Part shown: piece after piece, positions 16,130 to 21,985 of the stretch | Layout of the letters: each line of letters begins with the position of its first letter | Numbering within the stretch: the stretch's first letter is position 1 | Assembly: GCA_026195755.1 (NCBI GenBank) | Contig: JAPHRL010000033.1 | Location: 1 to 21,985, forward strand | Source of the DNA: Kangiella sp. | GTDB taxonomy: Bacteria; Pseudomonadota; Gammaproteobacteria; Enterobacterales; Kangiellaceae | Direction of reading: 5' to 3' | DNA: 21,985 nt | The notes under the pieces: model-generated | Databases searched by the model: none | What the model was told of the DNA's origin: nothing | What the model saw: only the letters and a program-made list of their open reading frames with translations | Made by a program: the position numbers and the translations under genes

Positions 16130-16927
16130 AACCACCCCCAGAACTAGGCGATACCAGACGAATGGCATAAAGCCAATTTTTTCAAGCCACTTCAAAAACA
16201 AGTGAATACAGGCAAAAGCACTCACTGCCGAAACCACAATACCTAAAATCAAAAAGTCCCAATCAAACTTAGCCCCATCCTGAGCCAGCTGAATCCCTTT
16301 CAAACCGCCTGGTAGCACAATCGCTGGAATCGATAGCAGGAATGAATAACGGGCGGCAGCTGTACGAGAAAATCCTAATAAAGCAGCAGCGGTCATGGTA
16401 ATCCCTGAACGAGAAGTGCCCGGAATTAATGCTAGCGCCTGAGCCCCACCAATGGCAAAAATATCGCGCCAGCGCAGCTGGTATTCGTCCTTAAATTGCT
16501 CAGGAGACTTGCCTTTATATTGACGTTCCGCGTACCACAACAGCAAACCAAAGATAATCGTTGTAATCGCGATCACATAAACCTCACGCAAATACAAATC
16601 AACAATGTCAAAAGCTTCAAGGAATAAACCAAACAAACCCACCGGAATCGTGCCGAAAATAACCGCCCAGGCCAAACGCGAATTTGGAGTCGGCTTACCG
16701 CCCAGTACCGCCTTAAACCAGGCACCAATCATCTCAGCCACTTCCTTACGGAAATAAACCAGCACCGCAGTCAAAGTACCCACATGCACCGCCACATCAA
16801 ACGCCAAGCCCTGATCCTGCCATTGCAAAACCTTCGACGTCAGAATCAAATGCGCCGAACTTGAGATCGGAAGAAACTCAGTTAATCCCTGAATTAATGC
16901 TAGAAATAATGCTTGAAGCCAATCCAT
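16103..16927 (-). CDS. uppP: Undecaprenyl-diphosphate phosphatase (BacA/UppP)
   Basis: 274 residues, polytopic inner membrane protein. The two family motifs are present: Q13-xxx-E17 leading into FLPISSSAHL (19-27), and PGTSRSG (169-175, with Arg173). It removes a phosphate from undecaprenyl diphosphate so that the lipid carrier can be reused for peptidoglycan and other envelope polymers. Length and motifs match E. coli BacA. The ribosome binding site GGATAA lies just before ATG 16927. Upstream, a 7-bp palindromic hairpin (16968-16984) and then the large inverted-repeat element separate it from the folate cluster, so it is probably transcribed alone. Confidence 0.95.
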   Translation of the reverse strand: MDWLQALFLALIQGLTEFLPISSSAHLILTSKVLQWQDQGLAFDVAVHVGTLTAVLVYFRKEVAEMIGAWFKAVLGGKPTPNSRLAWAVIFGTIPVGLFGLFLEAFDIVDLYLREVYVIAITTIIFGLLLWYAERQYKGKSPEQFKDEYQLRWRDIFAIGGAQALALIPGTSRSGITMTAAALLGFSRTAAARYSFLLSIPAIVLPGGLKGIQLAQDGAKFDWDFLILGIVVSAVSAFACIHLFLKWLEKIGFMPFVWYRLVLGVVLFAIVFMG

Positions 16928-16967
16928 ATATTTATCCGGTTAATGTTTTTTCTATAACTTTAATATC

Positions 16968-16984
16968 AATCTAATAGTTAGATT
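16968..16984. repeat. Small palindrome upstream of uppP
   Basis: AATCTAA and TTAGATT form a perfect 7-bp inverted repeat around TAG, about 41 bases upstream of the uppP start codon and 13 bases outside the large inverted-repeat element. It could be an operator or an AT-rich hairpin in the leader; nothing in the sequence decides. Confidence 0.35.
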
Positions 16985-16997
16985 AGTATTACATAAT

Positions 16998-17031
16998 CAC
17001 CCTTTTCTTTGCTCGTCCAAAGAAAAGGGTG
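16998..17031. repeat. Left terminal hairpin of the inverted-repeat element
   Basis: CACCCTTTTCTTTG (16998-17011) pairs perfectly with CAAAGAAAAGGGTG (17018-17031) around a 6-base loop, CTCGTC. Its reverse complement corresponds to the right terminal hairpin, with changed base pairs at the foot of the stem. Confidence 0.85.
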
Positions 17032-17131
17032 AAAAGAAAAGACGCCCCAATCGTTAGGTGCTTCGCACTCCCCCTCGCTTATCAAAGCTAATCACGCGCC
17101 GCCAATACGTAACGTCCTGTTCCGAATTGGC

Positions 17132-17156
17132 TAAATTGGGCGTCCAGCCCAATTTA
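17132..17156. repeat. Internal hairpin in the left half of the element
   Basis: TAAATTGGGC (17132-17141) pairs perfectly with GCCCAATTTA (17147-17156) around GTCCA. It sits between the AACGTCCTGTT box and the GCTATAGC box; the right half of the element lacks it at the equivalent place. Confidence 0.7.
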
Positions 17157-17548
17157 CGCTATAGCTTTTCTTCACTCGGCTAACTCCAGGGGTAATTGGA
17201 GGTGCCGGCAAGGCCTGTACAAAAACATTTAGCGCTTAATCTTTGTGTGAACCTTTCTAAAAACAATCTCGTGCAATTTTTTTTAGTTAAAAGACTATCA
17301 ACTCTTACCCTTTCCCAACCTATAAAACTATGACCTTATTATAATCAATAGTTGTTTCAGGTTTGCACCAACAATCCCCTTATGTTGAGCTGAGATCAGA
17401 GCTAGCTATAGCAATTCAAAACAGGACGTTTTGAATAGTAAAATTCGGGCCAGGGATGGAACGTATTTTACGGTGCGTTAAGTAGCTAGAGCTGGTCGAA
17501 GGAAGTCATTCTATGAATGACCTCAATATCGGGGTGTCTTTTCTTTTG

Positions 17549-17582
17549 GTTCCTTTTCTTTGGACAAGCAAAGAAAAGGAAC
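17549..17582. repeat. Right terminal hairpin of the inverted-repeat element
   Basis: GTTCCTTTTCTTTG (17549-17562) pairs perfectly with CAAAGAAAAGGAAC (17569-17582) around GACAAG. Stem length (14) and loop length (6) equal those of the left hairpin. Confidence 0.85.
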
Positions 17583-17678
17583 TCGCTGAGTAGCGAAACC
17601 ACAAAGTGTTAAAAACTACTAAACTAAACCAATTCACTAAAACACCAACAAACCATAACAACAAAAAAACCAGCAAAA

Positions 17679-17942
17679 CTATTTAGTTAAGCCAACATAA
17701 AACCCATACAACATCACCTGAATAAAAATCAAAAACCAAAACCAGGCGCCGAAGCCGACGGCTTTGGTGGCGAAGGTATCGAGTTTTTTACTTTTCCAAA
17801 CCAAGATAGCGGAAAGGATGGCGGAGATTATTACAGCCAATCCCACCAGCCAGTACCAGTTGTCAAAGCTAGTCGCGGCGAATGCTAACTGGGGTAACAA
17901 TAATAATGCTAAAGCAGAAAGTGATTTAAGAATAATGTTCAT
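17679..17942 (-). CDS. Small membrane protein of unknown function
   Basis: 87 residues, not recognised as any named family. An N-terminal hydrophobic segment (about 4-22, ending LPQLAFAATS) could be a cleaved signal peptide or a first membrane helix. Two further hydrophobic helices follow (about 28-48, WLVGLAVIISAILSAILVW, and about 62-83, rich in Trp and Phe), joined by a short basic stretch (KSKKLDTFATK). Its ATG overlaps the midA stop codon in the arrangement ATGA, so translation is probably coupled and the gene is the last of the folB-folK-folM-midA cluster. The open frame, coupling and membrane pattern support a real gene; the function is unknown. Confidence 0.75.
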   Translation of the reverse strand: MNIILKSLSALALLLLPQLAFAATSFDNWYWLVGLAVIISAILSAILVWKSKKLDTFATKAVGFGAWFWFLIFIQVMLYGFYVGLTK

Positions 17943-19153
17943 AGTCGGTGTAATTTATTGCTCAATGCAAAACCTTGTAGTTGAACGGGACAATTCTTGG
18001 CGGCGATAAGGACTTTACAGTTCTCGCCCATTTCATCAGGCATCATCAATTTCTTGAGTTGCTGGCTGATTTTAACTTGCGCCATTGTATCAGATCCGAG
18101 CTTTTCAGCTAGCTTTGCCGCCTGTCTTTCGATGCCACTAGACATTAAAAACAGAGCTTGCTCACAATAGCCGACAATCTCCGCACCTAGTTTGTGTGCG
18201 GCGTAAGCTATCTGGCTAAAATTCACTGACGCAGTAATATCTTGCAGACCGGGCAACAGAAGCGGGTCATGATGTTTATGCTGGCGGTAGTAACACTGCA
18301 AAGTCCCTTGGGTTCTTTGTGGTGCATAATACTCATCTGCACTGTAGCCGTAATCGTTGAGTATAATGGCTCCATTGGTTAAACACTCCACCAGCCCAGC
18401 GAGCCAAAACTCGGTTTGTAGATGGTGCTCGGTACTATACCCATGCGGCCATTGTTTTACATATGGATTGGTTTCCAGCATTGAGCCAGTATCCTGCCAG
18501 CTGAGTCTAAATCCTGAATCGTCCTGTTTCACCTGAGCCTTTTGTAGATTATTTTTTTGCTTACGCACCAGATCAATCGGTAGTGCATCGGCTACCTCGT
18601 TAGCAAAAATTGCGCCAGAAAACTCTTTAGGCAAACGATCAAGCCATTCAACGCGATTGGCAAGATGTGGAATATTCTGCTCAATAGCTTGTCTTTGTCG
18701 CTGTTTTAAATCTGCAGAAACTTCGAGAATATAATATCGCTCTGGCAAACTGTCCTGCGCTTCAAGCTCTTTCAACAATTCAACTGCAAAAATTCCTGTA
18801 CCTGCGCCCAGCTCTAACACATTGGCTGTGCTTTGTTCGAAAATCTTGATAAAGCTAGTCGCCAGTGTTTGAGCAAACAGTGGCGATAGCTCTGGTGCAG
18901 TAACAAAATCACCGCCTTCACCAAGTTTGTTACTCCCCGCACTGTAGTAACCTAAACCGGGCTCATAAAGCGCATGATGCATAAATTGACTAAATGGCAT
19001 ACCACCAGTCTTTTCCATTTCACCCGCAATGGTTAGACTTAATTTATAACTATTTTTTCCCTGAACAGCGTTGACCGAAGGAACTTTTAGCGTTCGGCAC
19101 TGCTGCATCAACCAGTCAAAGTAAGTTGGGTAATCCTTTAAAAAGTGCACCAT
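17939..19153 (-). CDS. MidA / NDUFAF7-like SAM-dependent methyltransferase (COG1565)
   Basis: 404 residues. The family hallmarks are clear: FMHHALYEPGLGYYSAG (58-73), GDFVTAPELSPLFAQ (81-95), the SAM-binding loop LELGAGTG (113-120), and FANEVADALP, the counterpart of NE-FDALP. The human homologue NDUFAF7 methylates an arginine of the NDUFS2 subunit of respiratory complex I; the bacterial target is not established. The first 45 or so residues precede the usual family start and no good ribosome binding site is seen before ATG 19153, so the start is uncertain. The gene lies 33 bp behind folM and overlaps the small membrane protein gene by 4 bp. Confidence 0.88.
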   Translation of the reverse strand: MVHFLKDYPTYFDWLMQQCRTLKVPSVNAVQGKNSYKLSLTIAGEMEKTGGMPFSQFMHHALYEPGLGYYSAGSNKLGEGGDFVTAPELSPLFAQTLATSFIKIFEQSTANVLELGAGTGIFAVELLKELEAQDSLPERYYILEVSADLKQRQRQAIEQNIPHLANRVEWLDRLPKEFSGAIFANEVADALPIDLVRKQKNNLQKAQVKQDDSGFRLSWQDTGSMLETNPYVKQWPHGYSTEHHLQTEFWLAGLVECLTNGAIILNDYGYSADEYYAPQRTQGTLQCYYRQHKHHDPLLLPGLQDITASVNFSQIAYAAHKLGAEIVGYCEQALFLMSSGIERQAAKLAEKLGSDTMAQVKISQQLKKLMMPDEMGENCKVLIAAKNCPVQLQGFALSNKLHRL

Positions 19154-19186
19154 AAATAAAGTGAGAGTCCTGTTATCTATTCTTGA

Positions 19187-19903
19187 TTATAAAAATTCAC
19201 CACCATCAACTGGAATAACGGTTCCGGTGATAAATGACTGATTTACGATAAAGGCAACAGCCTCGGCAATCGCCTGTGGATTGCCGGTTCTCTTTAGCGG
19301 AATCTGCTCCGCCATTCGCGCAAAATGGTCGCTATCGGCTCCTGGTGGAGGCAATATGGCACCCAACGCCAAACCATTCACTTGAATATTGGGGGCAAAT
19401 TCTCGCGCCAACGACTCAGTCAAATGCCAGAGTCCTGCTTTCGACAGACGGTAAACGATATGGTCACCAGCAGGATGATTGATTCGGGCATCAAGAATAT
19501 TGATGATATGAGCCTGCTGAGGTTTGCTTGCGGCAAAGGCCTGACTGAGCAACAAAGGTGCGTGTAGATTTAGATTCATTACCTGATCCCAGTGAGACAG
19601 ATCATCATTGATAGTATCGTTTTCTGGGAAAATTGCTGCGCTGTTGATTAAGACAGATAGTTCACCCAGCTCAGCGGCCTGGGCCACCACACCCGTACAG
19701 CTATCCGGGTTGGCAAGGTTTGCCTGAATCACTGTAACAGGAACACCAAGCGCTTTTAATTCACTGGCAGTTTGCTCGGCACTTTCCGCCGAATGATTGT
19801 AATGTAATGCGATAGCATAACCTTGCCTTGCAAGTTCGAGGGCAATGGCTCGCCCGACTCGAATGGCTCCACCGGTAACAATCGCAACTTTCTGCTGATT
19901 CAT
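19187..19903 (-). CDS. folM: Pteridine / dihydromonapterin reductase, SDR family (FolM/PTR1-like)
   Basis: 238 residues from the ATG at 19903. An in-frame TTG at 19930 would extend it into folK, but an AAGGG lies 8 bases before the ATG, which is also 2 bases after the folK stop. The Rossmann fold opens with TGGAIRVGRAIA, where the Arg is the usual NADPH choice of the pteridine reductase group, and ALHYNHSAESAE also resembles PTR1. The catalytic set is Asp138 (ILDAR), Tyr151 and Lys155 (YRLSK); Asp in place of the common SDR Ser is typical of PTR1/FolM. The C-terminus has the TGTVIPVDGG motif. It would reduce dihydromonapterin or other pterins, possibly dihydrofolate. The position directly after folB and folK supports a pterin substrate over a generic SDR role. 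Confidence 0.85.
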   Translation of the reverse strand: MNQQKVAIVTGGAIRVGRAIALELARQGYAIALHYNHSAESAEQTASELKALGVPVTVIQANLANPDSCTGVVAQAAELGELSVLINSAAIFPENDTINDDLSHWDQVMNLNLHAPLLLSQAFAASKPQQAHIINILDARINHPAGDHIVYRLSKAGLWHLTESLAREFAPNIQVNGLALGAILPPPGADSDHFARMAEQIPLKRTGNPQAIAEAVAFIVNQSFITGTVIPVDGGEFL

Positions 19904-19905
19904 GC

Positions 19906-20412
19906 TTAATGCCCTTTTTCCAGTTGCCAATCAAAATCAATGGCCCACAGTTTCTGTTGCTCTTTTTTATCGAAGGCCCGCCACAAATCTTGATAGCTTT
20001 GTTGAACAATAGGATGTTTTCTATGAGGTTCAATCTCTGCCAAGGGCAGTAATACAAAAGCATGATGTAAAATTTCACCACGGGGTAGACGGAGCGGCTT
20101 CTGGCAAATAATATCGTCATACAATAACAAGTCGATATCCAAAGCGCGGTCGCTAAATTTAGGGACATCACGGCGGCGCCCAGCCTCTTTCTCAATAGCT
20201 TTAAAGACCTGCTCGACCTGAGCAATGGTCATTTGTGTTTCAGCTCGCGCAACCAGATTTAAAAAGTTATCTCCATCGAAACCCACCGCTTCACTTTCAT
20301 AGACCTTCGACAGCTTTAAATGGCTAAACATTTCATCCAGGCGCTGAATCCCATAACGGATCTGACGCTCCGCATCCTGATTACTGCCGATACTGATAAA
20401 AATGGTTGCCAT
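19906..20412 (-). CDS. folK: 2-amino-4-hydroxy-6-hydroxymethyldihydropteridine pyrophosphokinase
   Basis: 168 residues. The HPPK family features are present: ISIGSNQ at the N-terminus, SKVYESEAVGFDGDNFLNLV in the middle, and DRALDIDLLLYDD (88-100), whose Asp92 and Asp94 are the magnesium ligands. The PRGEILHHAFVLLPLAEI segment matches the P-H-x-x-x-x-R-x-F-V-L-x-P-L-x-E-I block, with small departures. It transfers pyrophosphate from ATP to the hydroxymethyl pterin in folate synthesis. It starts 3 bases after the folB stop and ends 2 bases before folM. E. coli keeps folK elsewhere, next to pcnB; a folB-folK pair as here occurs in other gammaproteobacteria. Confidence 0.92.
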   Translation of the reverse strand: MATIFISIGSNQDAERQIRYGIQRLDEMFSHLKLSKVYESEAVGFDGDNFLNLVARAETQMTIAQVEQVFKAIEKEAGRRRDVPKFSDRALDIDLLLYDDIICQKPLRLPRGEILHHAFVLLPLAEIEPHRKHPIVQQSYQDLWRAFDKKEQQKLWAIDFDWQLEKGH

Positions 20413-20415
20413 AGA

Positions 20416-20769
20416 TTATCGATTGCCGCGCTCGATGATGACGCCAACATTCTTGGACCCACGAACTGCACCGGGTTTGCTTAGCTTTAATCTAAGCCAG
20501 CTGACATTGAACTCATTGCGAACAATTTCTGTGATTCGCTCGGCCAGCGTTTCTACCAATTGGAACTCTGACTCTTCCACAAAAGCGATAATTCGCTTGG
20601 CGACAGACTTATAATCAAGACACTTATCAATCGTATCTTCCTGTGCTGCTGGCTGAATATCGTGCGCCATTTCCAGATCAATGCTGATGGTTTGACGGAT
20701 TTGTCGCTCCCAGTCATAAATACCAATGACTGTATCTACTTTTAAGTCTTCAATAAAAACGATGTCCAC
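20416..20769 (-). CDS. folB: Dihydroneopterin aldolase
   Basis: 117 residues, very close to E. coli FolB: start MDIVFIEDL, then IGIYDWE with Glu21, LDYKSVA with Tyr53, VETLAERI with Glu73 and KLSKPGAVRGSKNVGVIIERG with Lys98, the residues used in pterin binding and catalysis. It cleaves dihydroneopterin to hydroxymethyl dihydropterin and glycolaldehyde, the step before FolK. The start codon is GTG at 20769, with a modest AAGAGA ribosome binding site. It is the first gene of the minus-strand cluster and is divergent from plsY, as in E. coli. Confidence 0.96.
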   Translation of the reverse strand: MDIVFIEDLKVDTVIGIYDWERQIRQTISIDLEMAHDIQPAAQEDTIDKCLDYKSVAKRIIAFVEESEFQLVETLAERITEIVRNEFNVSWLRLKLSKPGAVRGSKNVGVIIERGNR

Positions 20770-21004
20770 AGGCGTCTCTTGATGTGCTTTTTAAATTTGA
20801 TGTGGGCCATAGGATAGCAAATAAAGTGCCATTTGATTACACAAATCAAAGACTTTCCCATGACCTGATTAAAAAATAACAGTATCCTATAACAAATCCG
20901 CTGCGTTCTGGTTTCGACCAAACGTTTGTTAATAAGATGGAGTTTGTTTCGTTAATGTCAGGTGTGGCTGTAATTAAAAACTGCGCAAAGGATAAGAGTT
21001 AATC
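20770..21004. other. Divergent regulatory region between folB and plsY
   Basis: This 235-bp AT-rich stretch must hold the promoters of the folate cluster and of plsY. A 7-bp hairpin (TTTGATT 20832-20838 with AATCAAA 20844-20850) is visible. No promoter with both boxes close to consensus was found on either strand. Confidence 0.4.
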
Positions 21005-21610
21005 ATGGAGTGGCAGCTCGCTGGGCTATGGCTGCTTGCCTATCTAACTGGCTCGATTTCGAGCGCGGTCATAGTCTGTCGTATGATGGGACTGCCCGAT
21101 CCTCGAGATTTTGGCTCGCACAACCCTGGTGCAACCAATGTTCTGCGCTTAGGGGGTAAAAAGGCTGCTATCTTCACTCTCATCGGCGACATGCTCAAAG
21201 CCATCATCCCCATCCTGATAGGTTATGCGCTCGACCTACACACTCGAAATTTAGGCTGGGTCGGCTTTATGGCTTTTCTTGGCCACCTCTACCCGATCTA
21301 CTTCCGCTTTAGAGGCGGTAAAGGCATGGCAACCTATTTTGGTGCTTTAGTCGCTTTATCACCTCTTCTATTAGCCTACTGTGTTGTGACCTGGGTAATT
21401 ACTGCTTTCTTTACTCGTTATGCATCACTTGCATCTATATTATCCAGTTTTGCTGTTGCCGCCTTTGGCTTTTATCTGGATCATAGGTATTTTTTCCCGC
21501 TGTTTGCCATGTTCCTGTTTATGACAGCCAGACATCATCGCAACATTCGCAACTTATGGAATGGCACCGAGCGTAAAATTACTGATAAGAAACACAATGA
21601 CTCGCAATAA
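21005..21610 (+). CDS. plsY: Acyl-phosphate:glycerol-3-phosphate acyltransferase PlsY
   Basis: 201 residues with about five membrane helices. The three PlsY motifs are present: GSISSA near residue 16, GSHNPGATNVLR (37-48), and GHLYPIYFRFRGGKGMAT (93-110) with the catalytic and phosphate-binding Gly-Gly-Lys-Gly loop. It acylates glycerol 3-phosphate from acyl phosphate to make lysophosphatidic acid at the inner membrane. An AAGGAT site precedes ATG 21005. The last 14 bp overlap the start of the downstream transporter gene in another frame, so the two are probably cotranscribed. The C-terminal tail after WNG is basic and hydrophilic. Confidence 0.95.
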   Translation: MEWQLAGLWLLAYLTGSISSAVIVCRMMGLPDPRDFGSHNPGATNVLRLGGKKAAIFTLIGDMLKAIIPILIGYALDLHTRNLGWVGFMAFLGHLYPIYFRFRGGKGMATYFGALVALSPLLLAYCVVTWVITAFFTRYASLASILSSFAVAAFGFYLDHRYFFPLFAMFLFMTARHHRNIRNLWNGTERKITDKKHNDSQ

Positions 21611-21985
21611 AATTAATGTCGTGCACCTTTTACCCCTGCTCGCCTCAATGGTAGCCATCACGCCATTGGCAATTTACATGTATTTGCCGGCAATGCCCAT
21701 CATCGCCAAAGAACTGGGCACCTCAACGAGCGCGATTCAAGTCTCATTGAGCTTATATCTGGCAGGTTATGCCCTTGGCATGATGATGTTTGGCCCGATT
21801 GCAGACCGGATTGGTCGACGCAAAGTTGCTTTACTGGGCTTAGTCGGTTTTATCATCACTTCCTTGTTGCTGGCGTTTACCGAGTCCATAAACCAGTTTC
21901 TAAGCTACCGCTTCCTACAGGCTGCCTTTGGTAGCGGAGCAACAGTGGTAGTACCCGGTATTATTCGCGACCTTTATAAAGAGCA
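21597..21985 (+). CDS. Bcr/CflA family MFS drug efflux transporter (5' part, truncated by window end)
   Basis: The ATG at 21597 lies inside the last codons of plsY and opens a frame that runs to the window edge (129 complete codons). Helix 1 contains PLAIYMYLPAMPIIAKELG, the typical Bcr/CflA beginning. Helix 2 has VSLSLYLAGYALGMMMFGP and is followed by MFS motif A as GPIADRIGRRKVALLG. Helix 4 contains RFLQAAFGSGATVVVPGIIRD, again as in the Bcr/CflA group. Members export drugs such as bicyclomycin or chloramphenicol, or sulfonamides, by proton antiport; the substrate here cannot be told. The start overlapping plsY suggests coupling. Confidence 0.87.
   Translation, partial: MTRNKINVVHLLPLLASMVAITPLAIYMYLPAMPIIAKELGTSTSAIQVSLSLYLAGYALGMMMFGPIADRIGRRKVALLGLVGFIITSLLLAFTESINQFLSYRFLQAAFGSGATVVVPGIIRDLYKE

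Larger units (their letters stand above)
16998..17582. repeat. Nested inverted-repeat element, about 585 bp, in a 751-bp gene-free stretch
   Basis: The interval 16928-17678 has no convincing gene. Most of it is bounded by two inverted copies of a module of about 51 bases: 16998-17048 and 17531-17582. Each module is a 14-bp hairpin with a 6-base loop next to the box GGGGyGTCTTTTCTTTT. Further in, a second inverted pair is found (17111-17130 and 17411-17430, about 17 of 20 matching, core AACGTCCTGTT), followed by GCTATAGC on both sides. The left half alone has an extra 10-bp hairpin at 17132-17156. No transposase is present and no target-site duplication was recognised. I recall similar TTTTCTTTGGACAAGCAAAGAAAA hairpins from intergenic repeats of other proteobacteria, so this is likely a dispersed non-autonomous repeat or structured RNA. 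The outer flank 17583-17678 is A-rich and otherwise featureless. Confidence 0.75.

Noticed and set aside
17088..17150. Minus-strand coding fragment ending QFGTGRYVLAARD
   Set aside because: A stop codon lies just upstream and no start or ribosome site is present; treated as part of the repeat element.
16998..17582. CRISPR array or insertion sequence
   Set aside because: There are no regularly spaced direct repeats and no transposase frame; the repeats are inverted pairs.
17595..17700. Terminator after the 87-residue protein gene
   Set aside because: A T-run is present on the minus strand, but only a 4-bp stem precedes it; too weak to call.
19904..19930. Upstream TTG start for folM
   Set aside because: It would overlap folK, whereas the ATG at 19903 has a well placed AAGGG and matches the start of the Rossmann fold.
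19761..20225. 154-residue open frame on the minus strand
   Set aside because: It runs out of frame across folK and folM, both of which are clear family members with proper spacing.

Overview
The window looks like chromosomal DNA from a moderately AT-leaning gammaproteobacterium. Protein wording and gene content (two-domain PutA without a DNA-binding domain, MidA, a GspA/GspB pair, a DUF4124 protein, abundant marine-type housekeeping genes) remind me most of the Kangiella/Oceanospirillales area. That assignment rests on pattern memory, not on a search. No rRNA, tRNA, CRISPR array, phage or transposase gene was seen.

Layout. 1-1189 (-): 5' part of a CYTH-CHAD (YgiF-like) protein, cut by the window edge. 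1341-3309 (+): a PhoU-like DUF47 protein and a PiT phosphate permease, followed by two hairpins. 3554-4144 (+): YgiM-like SH3 membrane protein. 4212-7370 (+): putA with a strong terminator. 7451-11799 (+): rsmF and a PqqL-like M16 lipoprotein peptidase. 11789-14266 (-): gspA-gspB, tail to tail with the peptidase gene. 14369-16129 (+): a DUF4124 protein and cca. 16103-16927 (-): uppP, tail to tail with cca. 16928-17678: a 751-bp gene-free stretch holding a roughly 585-bp nested inverted-repeat element. 17679-20769 (-): folB-folK-folM-midA-small membrane protein, tightly packed. 21005-21985 (+): plsY and the start of a Bcr/CflA-type drug efflux gene, overlapping by 14 bp.

How it fits together. 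The order and orientation ygiF(-), ygiM(+), cca(+), uppP(-), folB(-), plsY(+) is the same backbone that I recall from Escherichia coli. Blocks have been inserted into it here: pit-DUF47 between ygiF and ygiM; putA, rsmF, M16, gspAB and DUF4124 between ygiM and cca; the repeat element and midA/folM/folK between uppP and folB. The folate genes cover dihydroneopterin aldolase, pterin pyrophosphokinase and a PTR1/FolM-type pteridine reductase. UppP, PlsY, YgiM and GspAB all concern the cell envelope.

The least explained parts are the inverted-repeat element at 16998-17582, whose two hairpins differ by compensating base changes; the unrecognised 87-residue membrane protein translationally coupled to midA; and a calcium-loop-like acidic motif inside PutA.
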